A DNA stretch of 20,344 bases from CAYLLT01 sp964591605 (GCA_964591605.1 CAZQEN010000109.1:1-20344), one strand, 5' to 3'; shown: positions 1-10,634, numbered from the stretch's first letter. Made by a program: numbers and translations. Notes: generated by a model from the sequence alone, not told the origin.

Positions 1-1904
1 GCCTGCTGCTCGCTCATGTCGCGCTGGAACGAGATCTGGGCCAGCAGAAGGTGGATGAGCCCCTCGCGGGCGGGCATGTACGTCGGATCGGCGACGATGG
101 CCGCCTGGTACTGCTGCTGGGCGGCCTGCGTGTTGCCGCCGCGCTCGTAGAGGCGGGCCAGGGCGATGACGGGGCGAAGGTCCGTCCGGTCGAGCTGAAT
201 CGCCTGGTTGTAATGGGAAATGGCTTCGTCGGTCTGATCCAGCCCGTCGCAGGCGCGGGCCAGCATGAACTCGATCTGAGCGGAAGGTTTGTCGCGGCCC
301 TTCTGCAGCGCCTCGAGCGCGTCGATGGCGTCCTTCCAGCGGCAGCGGCTCAGGTAGAGCTCGCCGGCCGCCAGCGCCGCCGGCAGAAAATCGGGCGTGC
401 GTTCCAGCGCCCGCGCGTAAAGCTGGCGGGCCTCGTCGAGCTTGTCGATCCGCTCGAGCAGCATGCCCCGGACGACCTCGCGGGCCGAGGCCTGCACGGA
501 GGCCGGCTGCGTGGAAGCTGCCGGAGAATCGCCCAGGCGGGCCAGAAGCGGCTGCACGGAGTCTTTGGGAAGCTGCTCAAGCTCCCGGGCCACCCGCGAG
601 CCCTGCTCGGGGTCGGCGGCCAGAAGCTCCGCGAGCTGCGCCGCCCAGCCGGGCCAGTCCTCCTGCGCACGGTGGAGCTCGATGAGCTTCCAGCGGGCCG
701 CCGTCGAATCGGGATGGCGCGACAGCAGGTCGCGGACCGCCTGGAAGGCGTCACCTGTTTTTCCAGCCTTCCAGAGGGTATCGACATAGACCAGCCAGAG
801 CTCGGTGTTCTCCGGCTGGCGGGCGACGACGGATTTGATGGCGGCAACCGCCCGGTCGGGGTGGCCCGAGGCGGCGTAGACGGCGACGAGAAGCTGGATG
901 GCGTCGGAGCTGCCCTGGCTGTCGGCCAGCAGTCGTGAGGCCTCTTCGGCGGCCTTGTCGGTGCGCCTGGCCCGTGCCAGCATGCGGATGTACTCGGCAC
1001 GGATCTCGAAATCGCCGGTCACCCGCCGGGCGACGTGCCCGAGGGCGTCCGCGGCCTCGGCGTACTGTTCGAGGTAGCCGCGTGCCCGGGCGGCCGTCAG
1101 GGCGGCATCCGTCCGATGCACGCGGGCCACGGTCGCCAGCTCGGCATGATCGACCACCTTCTCGCCGAGGCTGGCCAGCGCCTCTTCGAAGGCCTCGAGC
1201 TGGCCGGCGGCCGCGGCACAGTATCCGAGATTGAAGAGCAGGCGTCCCAGGTGGAAGTGCGTCAGCGCGCGGTAGGGCCGATCTTCGTCACGGGCCGCGC
1301 ACTTGAGAGCGGCACGATACGAGCGGAGGGCGTCGTCCTTTTTGCCGGCCTTCTCCGCGAATCGGGCCAGTACGTAGTGACACGCCAGGTTGTCGGGGGC
1401 GATGGTGAGCGCCCGCTCGGCGGAGAGCCGGGCCCGCGAATCGTTGCCCGACAGGAGGCAGGCCAGTGCGATGAGCCGGTGCCCTTCGGCGAGGTTGGGC
1501 TCATAGCGAAGGGCTTTCTCGGCCTCGGTGATGGTTTCGCTCAAGCGCTGTTCGCCAAAATAACGGCGGGCCACCTCGAGTGGGCGGCGGGCTGGGTCGG
1601 GGACGGCGGTCGGTCGGGTCGTCGGACGGGCCGGCGCAGGCGGGTCGTCGGGCACCTGCCCCAGGGCGAGCCGGGCCTTCGCCGGGTCAAAGCCGTCGGG
1701 CAGGGCAAGCGGGCCGAACGGATTCGATACCGGCGGCGGGGGCGCGGGCTGGCGGGCGTCCGCCGCCGGCTGAGTCTGCGCAGCCGCCGCACGCTGAGGC
1801 TGGGCGGCCGCCTCGCTGCGGGGAGCACAGCCCGACGCGTTCATCGCGACCGCCGCGATCACGACGGCGCATCCGATCCCTCTGCTGAATGAATGGCATG
1901 GCAT
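1..1904 (-). CDS. TPR-repeat lipoprotein, 3' end outside window
   Basis: This open frame starts at ATG 1904 and reads without a stop to the left edge, giving about 634 codons of an incomplete protein. The N-terminus has a basic stretch, a hydrophobic segment and Cys26 in an A-S-G-C lipobox-like context, so I infer an exported lipoprotein. Residues about 27-110 are an Ala/Pro/Gln-rich linker. The rest is helical TPR-type sequence with repeated A-x-Y/L and W-x-A spacing, for example repeats reading LAEGHRLIALACLLSG and AISHYNQAIQLD. TPR arrays are protein-interaction scaffolds and no catalytic domain is seen. The start lies 65 bp after the hisG stop, so it may be the last part of that operon. 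The Shine-Dalgarno is weak (AGGT). Function and partner are unknown. Confidence 0.85.
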   Translation of the reverse strand, partial: MPCHSFSRGIGCAVVIAAVAMNASGCAPRSEAAAQPQRAAAAQTQPAADARQPAPPPPVSNPFGPLALPDGFDPAKARLALGQVPDDPPAPARPTTRPTAVPDPARRPLEVARRYFGEQRLSETITEAEKALRYEPNLAEGHRLIALACLLSGNDSRARLSAERALTIAPDNLACHYVLARFAEKAGKKDDALRSYRAALKCAARDEDRPYRALTHFHLGRLLFNLGYCAAAAGQLEAFEEALASLGEKVVDHAELATVARVHRTDAALTAARARGYLEQYAEAADALGHVARRVTGDFEIRAEYIRMLARARRTDKAAEEASRLLADSQGSSDAIQLLVAVYAASGHPDRAVAAIKSVVARQPENTELWLVYVDTLWKAGKTGDAFQAVRDLLSRHPDSTAARWKLIELHRAQEDWPGWAAQLAELLAADPEQGSRVARELEQLPKDSVQPLLARLGDSPAASTQPASVQASAREVVRGMLLERIDKLDEARQLYARALERTPDFLPAALAAGELYLSRCRWKDAIDALEALQKGRDKPSAQIEFMLARACDGLDQTDEAISHYNQAIQLDRTDLRPVIALARLYERGGNTQAAQQQYQAAIVADPTYMPAREGLIHLLLAQISFQRDMSEQQ

Positions 1905-1969
1905 GATTCAGAACCTGCAATCCCACATTCGCAGCCCGCCCTCGTGCGGCCCGAGCGCCCGCGAATGGC

Positions 1970-2848
1970 CTATGGGATGACCTTGTTGAGCGGATAGACA
2001 ATGATGCCCGAGGCGCCGGCCCGCTGAAGCTGCGGAACGATGGCCCGCTCGACGCTGGCCTCGAGAATCACCTCAACCGCCACATAGTTTTCGTCCGCCA
2101 GGGCGGAGATGGTGGGCGACCGCTCCGCCGGCAGCAACCCGATGATCTTCTGGAGATTCTGCCGGGCCACGTTGAGCTTGAGGCCCACCTTGGCCCGGGC
2201 TTCGATCGCCCCCCGCAGCAGCAGGGCAATGGAGTCGATCTTGTCATGCTTCCAGGGGTCGGCGTAGGCTTGGTGGTTCGCGATGAAGCGCGGCGTGCTG
2301 GTCATGAGCTCGTCGACGATCCGCAGGTTGTTGGCCTTGAGCGACGATCCGGTCTCGGTGACGTCGACGATGCCGTCGAGGAGGCGGGCCTTCACCTCGG
2401 TGGCCCCCCAACTGAACTCGATGCGGACGTTGACGCCCTTGCTCTCGAAATAGCGGCGGGTGCTGTTGACGAGCTCGGTCGAGATGATGCCCCCTTCAAG
2501 ATCCTTAATACTCTGAACCTTCGATTCGTTGGGGACGGCCAGTACCCATCGCGTCGGCTGGGCGGTGGCCTTCGAATAAACCAGCTCGCAGATCTCGCGG
2601 ACGTCGCTCTCGTTTTCGCGGATCCAGTCATGGCCGGTGAGGCCGCAGTCGAGCACGCCGTCCTCGACGTAGCGGCTCATTTCCTGGGCGCGGAACATGA
2701 CGCAACTGATCTCGGGATCGTCGATGGACGGATAGTATCCGCGGCTGGAGATACTCAGATGGAAGCCGGCGCGATTGAACAGATCGACGGTCGAATCGGT
2801 GAGGCTGCCCTTGGGGATACCCACTTTCAGGACGGGTTTATCGCTCAA
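1970..2848 (-). CDS. hisG: ATP phosphoribosyltransferase, long form
   Basis: HisG condenses ATP with PRPP to make N1-(5-phosphoribosyl)-ATP, the first and feedback-controlled step of histidine synthesis in the cytosol. The 292-residue length is that of the long, hexameric HisG. Visible marks are the N-terminal LKVGIPKGSL strand-loop, the LTGHDW segment, the PRPP-loop-like DGIVDVTETGSSL signature, and a C-terminal ACT-like regulatory domain (VAVEVILEAS to the end). The long form needs no HisZ partner. I chose the TTG at 2848: it is preceded by AGGAGA at good spacing, and the protein then begins M-S-D-K-P in register with the conserved start. A frame extending upstream to 3160 is only read-through of the neighbouring gene's antiparallel sequence. 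The Shine-Dalgarno overlaps the stop codon of the preceding gene, suggesting translational coupling. No other his gene is in the window. Confidence 0.95.
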   Translation of the reverse strand: MSDKPVLKVGIPKGSLTDSTVDLFNRAGFHLSISSRGYYPSIDDPEISCVMFRAQEMSRYVEDGVLDCGLTGHDWIRENESDVREICELVYSKATAQPTRWVLAVPNESKVQSIKDLEGGIISTELVNSTRRYFESKGVNVRIEFSWGATEVKARLLDGIVDVTETGSSLKANNLRIVDELMTSTPRFIANHQAYADPWKHDKIDSIALLLRGAIEARAKVGLKLNVARQNLQKIIGLLPAERSPTISALADENYVAVEVILEASVERAIVPQLQRAGASGIIVYPLNKVIP

Positions 2849-2858
2849 TCGCGGTCTC

Positions 2859-3791
2859 CTACTTTTTCTTGCGCAAGGCGGCCGCCTTCGCGGGGCCGCG
2901 GTTGTGATCGGAGCCGGCCGGGTCCGCGGGCTCGGAGACCCGCGCTTCGCGGGGCTGCGTCTTTTTCGCGGCGCTCTTGTCGGGTGCTGTCTCCGCGGCG
3001 GCCCTGGCCGGTGCCGCCGCCCTGGGGGCAGCCGGCTTGCCCGTCGTTGCGGACCGGACTGCGGAGGCAGGCGGGGCGGCCTTGGGAGGCGCGGCGGGCA
3101 GCGGAAGGCCCGGCGGCGGCGCGGTCGCCGGCGGCGCGGGGGCGGGCCGCACGAGTTCATCCAGCCGCTCGTACGGCACCTTCAACGGGCGGCCCGCCGC
3201 ATACCGGCTCACCAGCTCGTAGAAGATCTGCGCCTGCGACGCGGCCACGGACCGTTCGAGGAAGCCCTGGACCTCGACCACATCCGCGGTGGCGTCCACG
3301 TACTCCTCCTTGCGCAAGACGTGGAGCATCAGCCCGTCCACGGGAATGGCGTGCCCGCCCAGCGAGAACAGCACGACGCTGGCGGCGGCCGCCCGGTCCA
3401 CGCCCTCGAGCGATTCGAGATACTCACGGGCCTCCCGGCGCCCCCGGCTCTTGAGGAACGACAGGTCGAGCGAGTCCTGCCGCTTGCGCACGGCGTTGAG
3501 GGCGTCGACGATCCGCTGGGCCTTGGCCCTGGCCAGCGGGACGCCGTCGCCGATCTGCTCGGCCAGTTCCACCGCCGGCGTGACCCGCAGCTCGTTGAGA
3601 TCGACGACGTTCTGGCGGAGCTTCCGGTAGACGGCCAGGGCCTTTGCATGCGTCGAACAGCCGGCCAGGATGCCGATGATCAACTGCTCGGTCGGATCAA
3701 CACCGTCAGTGGTCTCGGGCTTACCGAACTTCCTGAGGAGCTGCGTCAGCAGGCGCCGAATGCGCTTCGCGTACTCACTACCCTGCTTCAT
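2859..3791 (-). CDS. HhH-GPD (endonuclease III-like) protein without Fe-S cluster
   Basis: Residues about 10-205 match the helix-hairpin-helix/GPD fold of endonuclease III base-excision glycosylases. The hairpin is at about 127-137 (LESLEGVDRAA), followed by VVLFSLGGHAIPVDG, where Asp152 aligns with the catalytic Asp138 of E. coli Nth. Unlike Nth, the hairpin lysine (Lys120) is alanine (residue 134). There is no C-terminal Cys-x6-Cys-x2-Cys-x5-Cys cluster, and the only cysteine is Cys45. The loop holding the base-flipping glutamine of Nth reads AGCSTHA. The alignments are by eye. Residues about 215-310 are an Ala/Pro/Lys-rich, probably disordered tail ending in three lysines. The ATG overlaps the rbfA stop by 4 bp (ATGA) and hisG starts 10 bp after its end, so it is cotranscribed. 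It could be a monofunctional glycosylase, a DNA-binding relic, or an RNA/ribosome-associated protein. Confidence 0.82.
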   Translation of the reverse strand: MKQGSEYAKRIRRLLTQLLRKFGKPETTDGVDPTEQLIIGILAGCSTHAKALAVYRKLRQNVVDLNELRVTPAVELAEQIGDGVPLARAKAQRIVDALNAVRKRQDSLDLSFLKSRGRREAREYLESLEGVDRAAAASVVLFSLGGHAIPVDGLMLHVLRKEEYVDATADVVEVQGFLERSVAASQAQIFYELVSRYAAGRPLKVPYERLDELVRPAPAPPATAPPPGLPLPAAPPKAAPPASAVRSATTGKPAAPRAAAPARAAAETAPDKSAAKKTQPREARVSEPADPAGSDHNRGPAKAAALRKKK

Positions 3792-4198
3792 TCGTCTTCT
3801 CCGGCGGGGGGCACGTCAGGCTCCTGACTCTCTTCCGGATGATCGCGACGGATCTCGGCCATCGCTTCATTGATGAGCCGAATCGTCTCGGCTCCCTTCT
3901 TGATCGACTCATCGAGCTCGAACGTGAGCCGCGGACAGTGCCGCAGGGTGAGCTCGCGGGCCAGCAGGCGCTGCACCGCGCCGGCGGCGGAGCGCAGGCC
4001 GGCGATCGTGGTGCGCTGGACGGCGGGCTCGCCCATCACGCTGACGTAGACCCGGGCATACTCCAGGTCGGGCGACATCACCACGCGGGTCACGCTCGAA
4101 AACGGGGCGATGCGCGGATCGCTGAGCTTGTTGGCGATCGCGTCGCTGACCACCTGGCGGATCACGTGGGCCACTCGTTCAGGTCGATGGGACTTCAT
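3788..4198 (-). CDS. rbfA: Ribosome-binding factor A
   Basis: RbfA is a small KH-fold protein that binds the 30S subunit and helps mature the 5' end of 16S rRNA. The 136-residue product shows the family pattern: an N-terminal helix with RPERVAHVIRQVVSDAIANK, then LSDPRI, the strand LEYARVYVSVMG, a helix with GLRSAAGAVQRLLARELTLR, and the RLTFELDESI strand. An acidic tail (about 118-136) follows the core. It sits downstream of infB and ylxP as in many bacteria. The last bases overlap the start of the HhH-GPD gene (ATGA). It is separated from ylxP by about 150 bp containing a repeat-word hairpin. The identification is firm. Confidence 0.95.
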   Translation of the reverse strand: MKSHRPERVAHVIRQVVSDAIANKLSDPRIAPFSSVTRVVMSPDLEYARVYVSVMGEPAVQRTTIAGLRSAAGAVQRLLARELTLRHCPRLTFELDESIKKGAETIRLINEAMAEIRRDHPEESQEPDVPPAGEDE

Positions 4199-4203
4199 AA
4201 GCT

Positions 4204-4341
4204 AAAGTCGAAAATCGAAAGTCGAAAGTCGAAATCAGACACGGCGAAAAGCAGCAGCCAAAGCACGAAAAGCCGGCATTTGCATACAACTGCACTCAAG
4301 CGCTCGCTTGCCTCCCTTTCGGCTTTCGACTCTCGACTTTC
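4204..4341. repeat. Inverted arrays of a GTCGAAA word between ylxP and rbfA
   Basis: Positions 4204-4236 are tandem, slightly degenerate copies of GTCGAAA (spacing 6-8 bp). Positions 4317-4341 carry the same word in the opposite orientation (TTTCGACTCTCGACTTTC). The two arms can pair over roughly 20-25 bases with mismatches, enclosing about 80 bp. No reading frame here looks real. In the ylxP-rbfA transcript this would form a long imperfect hairpin just before rbfA. Similar short-word intergenic repeats are, as far as I recall, common in planctomycete genomes. Role unknown. Confidence 0.75.
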
Positions 4342-4349
4342 AGTGTTTC

Positions 4350-4631
4350 CTACAGAATCTCCGTCTCGTAACTCACCAGCGCGGCCCCGCGGTCGAGGCG
4401 GACGTAGTCGACGACCTTGTCGAGGCAGCTCTCGACGAATCGGCCGTCATTGGCGACGATGGCCACGCCGAGCTCGGCCTGCTGGCGATGATCAAGCGAG
4501 CCGATCTCAGCCACCGACGCGTTGAAGCGGCCCGAAAGCCGCTCCTTGAGGCTGCTCACCACGCGGCGCTTGTCCTTGAGCGACGTGGCGCCGAAGACCG
4601 CGAGTTTCAGCCGCAGAGTTCCGACCACCAT
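4350..4631 (-). CDS. ylxP: DUF503 / YlxP-family protein
   Basis: This 93-residue protein matches the DUF503 family (YlxP in Bacillus), small ferredoxin-like-fold proteins encoded between infB and rbfA. YlxP has been linked to ribosome function, but its molecular role is not settled. Family marks are the N-terminal strand VGTLRLKLAVFGATSLKDKR, then RRVVSSLKERLSGRFNASVAEI, and the QQAELGVAIVANDGRFVESCLDKVVDYV helix region. I chose ATG 4631. The frame stays open upstream to 4715, but that part encodes only the repeat-word hairpin and does not belong to the family. No Shine-Dalgarno is visible because the bases just upstream belong to the repeat arm, so translation may depend on coupling or local structure. 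Confidence 0.9.
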   Translation of the reverse strand: MVVGTLRLKLAVFGATSLKDKRRVVSSLKERLSGRFNASVAEIGSLDHRQQAELGVAIVANDGRFVESCLDKVVDYVRLDRGAALVSYETEIL

Positions 4632-4637
4632 ATCGCT

Positions 4638-4723
4638 ATTGCGGATTGCGAATTTCGGATTGCGGATTGAAACGCCGGCAGGCTTGCTTCCCAATTCGCA
4701 ATTCGCAATCGGCAATCCGCAAT
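4638..4723. repeat. Long inverted repeat of a GATTGCG word between infB and ylxP
   Basis: The left arm, 4638-4669, is built of GATTGCG/ATTGCGG words. The right arm, 4692-4723, is its reverse complement with about 5 mismatches in 32 bases, separated by a 22-bp loop. The first 12 bases of the left arm match the outer end of the right arm exactly. As RNA it would fold into one long stem directly before the ylxP ATG and 8 bp after the infB stop codon. There is no T-run, so it is not a classical intrinsic terminator. It may be a mobile repeat, an RNase processing site or a translational control element. Confidence 0.85.
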
Positions 4724-4730
4724 CTCCTCA

Positions 4731-7475
<2,745 letters not shown>

Positions 7476-7480
7476 ACTCA

Positions 7481-7488
7481 ACCTCCCT
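7481..7488 (-). promoter_or_regulatory. Ribosome binding site deciding the infB start
   Basis: On the minus strand this reads AGGGAGGT, close to the full anti-16S complement. It is 5 bases upstream of TTG 7475. It lies inside the longer frame that would begin at GTG 7496, so it supports the internal TTG as the true start. Confidence 0.75.
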
Positions 7489-7569
7489 AACACCACTCAC
7501 TCCGATCTCACGCGCACACACTCATGTCCGCGCCGACGTCCCGCATCCCGTTCCCCTGAGCTGCTGTTC

Positions 7570-9117
7570 TCAGCTCGACCGCGTCCCCTCGAGGTCATCT
7601 TCGCCGGACTCGAGCCGGCCACCCGCGCTGCGGGCGGAATACTCGGAGATTCCCAGCGGGTCCTCGCTCTCGTGCGCCGGCTGCAGACGGTGTGACACCG
7701 GCTCCGGATCCAACTGGCCGACCCCCTCCGTCGCCTCGTGCAGGAACACCTGGGCATCCTCACCTGCATCCCGGAGGCGATCGGCGTCGCTCGCCGCCTC
7801 ATCGGCGGCTTCGGACCGGTTTTCCTGGCTCGCAGCCTCGAGCCCGACGACACCTTCGCCCGTCAGCAGGTCGCCGGCGAGGGCTTCTGTGCCGCCCTCA
7901 GGCTGCTCGGCGGCCCGGGCAGACCGTTCGGCAGCCTCCGCGGCCTCGGCCGCCTTGGCTGCGGCCTGTTCGGCCTGAATGCGGCGGCCGGCCTCGCCCG
8001 CCGTCTGGACCACCAGTTGGGCCAGCTCTTCCGTGACCCCCAGCTCGCTGATCAGCGGGCCGGTGCCCACCTCCGCAACGTCCATGAGCGAGATGATGCC
8101 CATGGCCATCATCTTCTCGATCTTCTCGTCATCCATCCCCTCGATCTTCGACAGCTCCTTCTCCATGTCGTCCAGACCCTTGTTGTATTCCGCCGGGGTC
8201 AGGATATCGATGTCCCAGCCGGTCAGGCGGGCGGCGAGCCGCACGTTCTGGCCGCGCTTGCCGATCGCGAGGGAAAGCTGGTCTTCGTTGACGACGACCG
8301 TCGCACGGCCGAGCTCGAAGCACAGGGCGGTCTCCGTCACCTCCGCCGGCTTGAGGGCATTGGTGATCAGGATCTGCGAAGACTCGTTCCAGCGGACGAT
8401 GTCGATCTTTTCGCCGCCCAGTTCGACAACGATGTTCTTGATCCGGCTGCCGCGCACGCCCACGCACGCGCCGACCGCGTCCACCTTGGTGTCGATCGAC
8501 GACACGGCGATCTTCGTGCGATAACCGGCCTCGCGGGCCAGGGCCTTGATCTCGATGATGCGCTCCGACACTTCCGGCACTTCCAGCTCGAAGAGGCGGC
8601 GGATGAAATCGGGGTGCGAACGGCTCAGGACGATCTTGACCTGGTGCGGGGCCTCGCGGACGTCGAGAATCAGGCAGCGGATGCGCTCGCCGGGGTGATG
8701 CGTTTCGCCGGGGATCTGCTCGCTCTTGGGCAGGAAGCCCTCGGCCCGGCCGAGGTTGACGACCAGGGCGCCGCCCTCGAACCGCGAGACGGTGCCCGTG
8801 ACGACGGTTCCCTTGCGCTCGAGGAACTCTTCATAGATGCTGCCGCGCTCGGCCTCGCGGATCTTCTGGATCATGACCTGCTTGGCCGTCTGGGCGGCGA
8901 TGCGGCCCAGTTCCTTGGTGGAGATCAGCTCGCCGTTGCGCGACGCGCTGATGTCGCCGGTGAGGCGGTCGATGGTGACGATCACTTCATCCAACTGACC
9001 GTATTGTTTGCGCACGGCCGACACGATGGCCTGCTCGAGATCGTTGAACACCGACTCTTTCTCGATGTTCTTGTCGCGGGCGATGCTGTCGACGATGCGA
9101 ACCAGTTCTGCATTCAT
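7570..9117 (-). CDS. nusA: Transcription termination/antitermination factor NusA
   Basis: NusA binds RNA polymerase and nascent RNA and tunes pausing, termination and antitermination. The 515-residue product has a NusA N-terminal domain (1 to about 100), an S1 domain (about 103-170, GTVVTGTVSRFEGGALVV) and two KH domains with GxxG loops (GVRGSR near 221 and GKRGQN near 286). A helix-hairpin-helix region follows (about 315-380). Residues about 381-515 are an Ala/Glu/Asp-rich acidic tail without recognisable fold, longer than in minimal NusA proteins. The ATG is preceded by AAGAGG at about 9 bases. It is the first gene of the nusA-infB-ylxP-rbfA block. rimP, often upstream elsewhere, is missing and a terminator separates nusA from the ABC ATPase gene. 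Confidence 0.96.
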   Translation of the reverse strand: MNAELVRIVDSIARDKNIEKESVFNDLEQAIVSAVRKQYGQLDEVIVTIDRLTGDISASRNGELISTKELGRIAAQTAKQVMIQKIREAERGSIYEEFLERKGTVVTGTVSRFEGGALVVNLGRAEGFLPKSEQIPGETHHPGERIRCLILDVREAPHQVKIVLSRSHPDFIRRLFELEVPEVSERIIEIKALAREAGYRTKIAVSSIDTKVDAVGACVGVRGSRIKNIVVELGGEKIDIVRWNESSQILITNALKPAEVTETALCFELGRATVVVNEDQLSLAIGKRGQNVRLAARLTGWDIDILTPAEYNKGLDDMEKELSKIEGMDDEKIEKMMAMGIISLMDVAEVGTGPLISELGVTEELAQLVVQTAGEAGRRIQAEQAAAKAAEAAEAAERSARAAEQPEGGTEALAGDLLTGEGVVGLEAASQENRSEAADEAASDADRLRDAGEDAQVFLHEATEGVGQLDPEPVSHRLQPAHESEDPLGISEYSARSAGGRLESGEDDLEGTRSS

Positions 9118-9482
9118 GCCTAAGTACCTCTTCTTCCTGGGCGAGCGGCCGGATCACCGGCGGGACGCCGGTGCCAGACGCTCTATGTCCCGCGGTTTGC
9201 CGCGGCCGCGGCCGCTGACGATCGGCGGGTGGCACGACCCGGGCCGGTTGGCATGGCCGTGCTGCGCTCTGCTCTCTTCCGCACGGCGACGCATCCGGCT
9301 CCGACGGATCGCCATGCCACCCACCCAAACAAAAAAGTGGATCGCCTTCTGGACCCACTTTTTCCGGACCTCTCCCGGCGAACGCCGCCGGAGGGCGAAA
9401 CGCGATGGTGCCCACGCAGGGTCAACGCATGGTGAACCTCCCGACCGGCGAAATCGCCGCAGCGCGCCGGCCGTGCCCGTGG
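9118..9482. other. Intergenic region upstream of nusA
   Basis: These 365 bp hold no convincing gene; the short frames on both strands are Arg/Ala-rich noise and one runs straight through the terminator. Besides that terminator there is an 8-bp inverted repeat, GGGTGGCA at 9227-9234 and TGCCACCC at 9315-9322. The nusA promoter should lie between 9118 and 9330 on the minus strand, but I see no good -35/-10 pair. Confidence 0.6.
9331..9363 (-). terminator. Intrinsic terminator after the ABC ATPase gene
   Basis: On the minus strand AAAAAGTGG and CCACTTTTT form a 9-bp stem around a short loop, followed by a T-rich run (TTTTTTGTTT). It lies about 120 bp past the ABC ATPase stop codon and before nusA. 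The A-run on the other side would let it work in both directions. It shows that the ATPase gene and the nusA block are separate transcription units. Confidence 0.75.
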
Positions 9483-10634
9483 TCAGACCAACTGAGTCGC
9501 ACGGGGGCGATCTCCAGCACCATTCAGGCTGACGTTCACACCCTCATCTCCTGGCTCAAACAGATGTACCTGGTCCATGTTCAGATACATCGGCAACTGC
9601 TGTCCCTCTCGGAGCGTTCGATCCGCCTCGACGCGGGCCACCAGATGCTCGTGGGCCGCCGTCGAGAGGTGCAGATCCATCTTGTCACCGAGCGGCTCGA
9701 TCACCGTGATCGTGGCCCCCAGCACGTTGTCCGCCCCGGCGAAACGCCGTTCGTGGGAGCAGGACAGGCACTCGGGCCGCACACCCAGGACCATCGGCCG
9801 GCCCTCGGCGGCCGCCACCGACGCCTGCAGCCGGTCAGGAAGCCGCAGCCGGGCCGAACCCTCGTCAAAGTATAAGTGGCCATTCTCGATCAGGACCCGC
9901 CCGGTCAGGAAGTTCATCGGCGGCGTGCCCACGAAACCGGCCACAAATCGATTCACCGGTCGCTCATACAACTCCAGGGGCGGCGCACACTGCTGAATCA
10001 CGCCGTCCTTCATCACCACCACGCGATCGCCCAGGGTCATCGCCTCTTCCTGGTCGTGCGTGACGTAAACCGTCGTCGTCGCGAGCCGGCGGTGGAGCTT
10101 CTTGAGCTCGGCCCGCATCTCGACCCGCAACTTGGCGTCGAGATTGCTCAGCGGCTCGTCAAACAGGAACGCCTTGGGCGTTCTCACGATCGCCCGCCCG
10201 ACCGCCACCCGCTGGCGCTGGCCGCCGGAGAGCTCCCGCGGCTTGCGGTCCAGCAGACCCTCGATCCCCAGCATTTTCGCGGCGACGCGGACTTTTTCGT
10301 CGATCTCGCGCCTCGGCACGCCCCGCAGCTTCAGGCCGAAGGCCATGTTCTTGTACACCGTCATGTGCGGGTACAGGGCGTAGTTCTGAAAGACCATCGC
10401 GATGTCACGGTCTTTCGGGGCCACCTCATTGACGACCCGTTCGCCGATGCGAATCTGGCCGGCGGAAATCTCCTCCAAACCGGCGACCATCCGGAGCGTC
10501 GTGCTTTTACCGCACCCCGAGGGCCCCACCAAGACCACAAACTCGCGATCCTGGATGTGGAGCGACAGGTTGTTCACCGCCAGAACGCCACCGGGGTAAA
10601 CCTTTGTGACGTTCTCTAAGCTTACCTCGGCCAT
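9483..10634 (-). CDS. ugpC: Sugar ABC transporter ATPase, UgpC/MsmK/MalK type
   Basis: This is the ATP-hydrolysing subunit of a CUT1-family sugar or glycerol-phosphate importer, acting at the inner face of the cytoplasmic membrane. The 383 residues show an aromatic A-loop (Tyr13), Walker A GPSGCGKST (37-45), Q-loop VFQNYALYPHMTV (Gln83), signature LSGGQ (135-139), Walker B FLFDEP (156-161), D-loop SNLDAKLR and switch His193. A C-terminal TOBE/regulatory domain follows (about 245-383). ATG 10634 gives the usual family start (M-A-E-V-S-L-E-N-V). A GTG at 10682 is in frame but lies almost at the predicted transcript start. No permease or binding protein is nearby, so it may be a shared ATPase serving several importers, as known for MsmK-type proteins. 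The exact substrate cannot be told, and the gene symbol names the type only. Confidence 0.92.
   Translation of the reverse strand: MAEVSLENVTKVYPGGVLAVNNLSLHIQDREFVVLVGPSGCGKSTTLRMVAGLEEISAGQIRIGERVVNEVAPKDRDIAMVFQNYALYPHMTVYKNMAFGLKLRGVPRREIDEKVRVAAKMLGIEGLLDRKPRELSGGQRQRVAVGRAIVRTPKAFLFDEPLSNLDAKLRVEMRAELKKLHRRLATTTVYVTHDQEEAMTLGDRVVVMKDGVIQQCAPPLELYERPVNRFVAGFVGTPPMNFLTGRVLIENGHLYFDEGSARLRLPDRLQASVAAAEGRPMVLGVRPECLSCSHERRFAGADNVLGATITVIEPLGDKMDLHLSTAAHEHLVARVEADRTLREGQQLPMYLNMDQVHLFEPGDEGVNVSLNGAGDRPRATQLV

Noticed and set aside
51..3827. Several long plus-strand frames opposite the TPR, hisG and HhH genes
   Set aside because: They encode low-complexity Arg/Gly/Ala sequence with no recognisable motif, and the minus strand carries well-matched families.
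4632..4715. N-terminal extension of the YlxP protein
   Set aside because: The extra 28 residues translate only the repeat-word hairpin, and the family begins at the ATG at 4631.
9183..9425. Possible small minus-strand protein upstream of nusA
   Set aside because: The frame passes through the intrinsic terminator, is Arg/Ser/Ala-rich, and has no family likeness or ribosome binding site.
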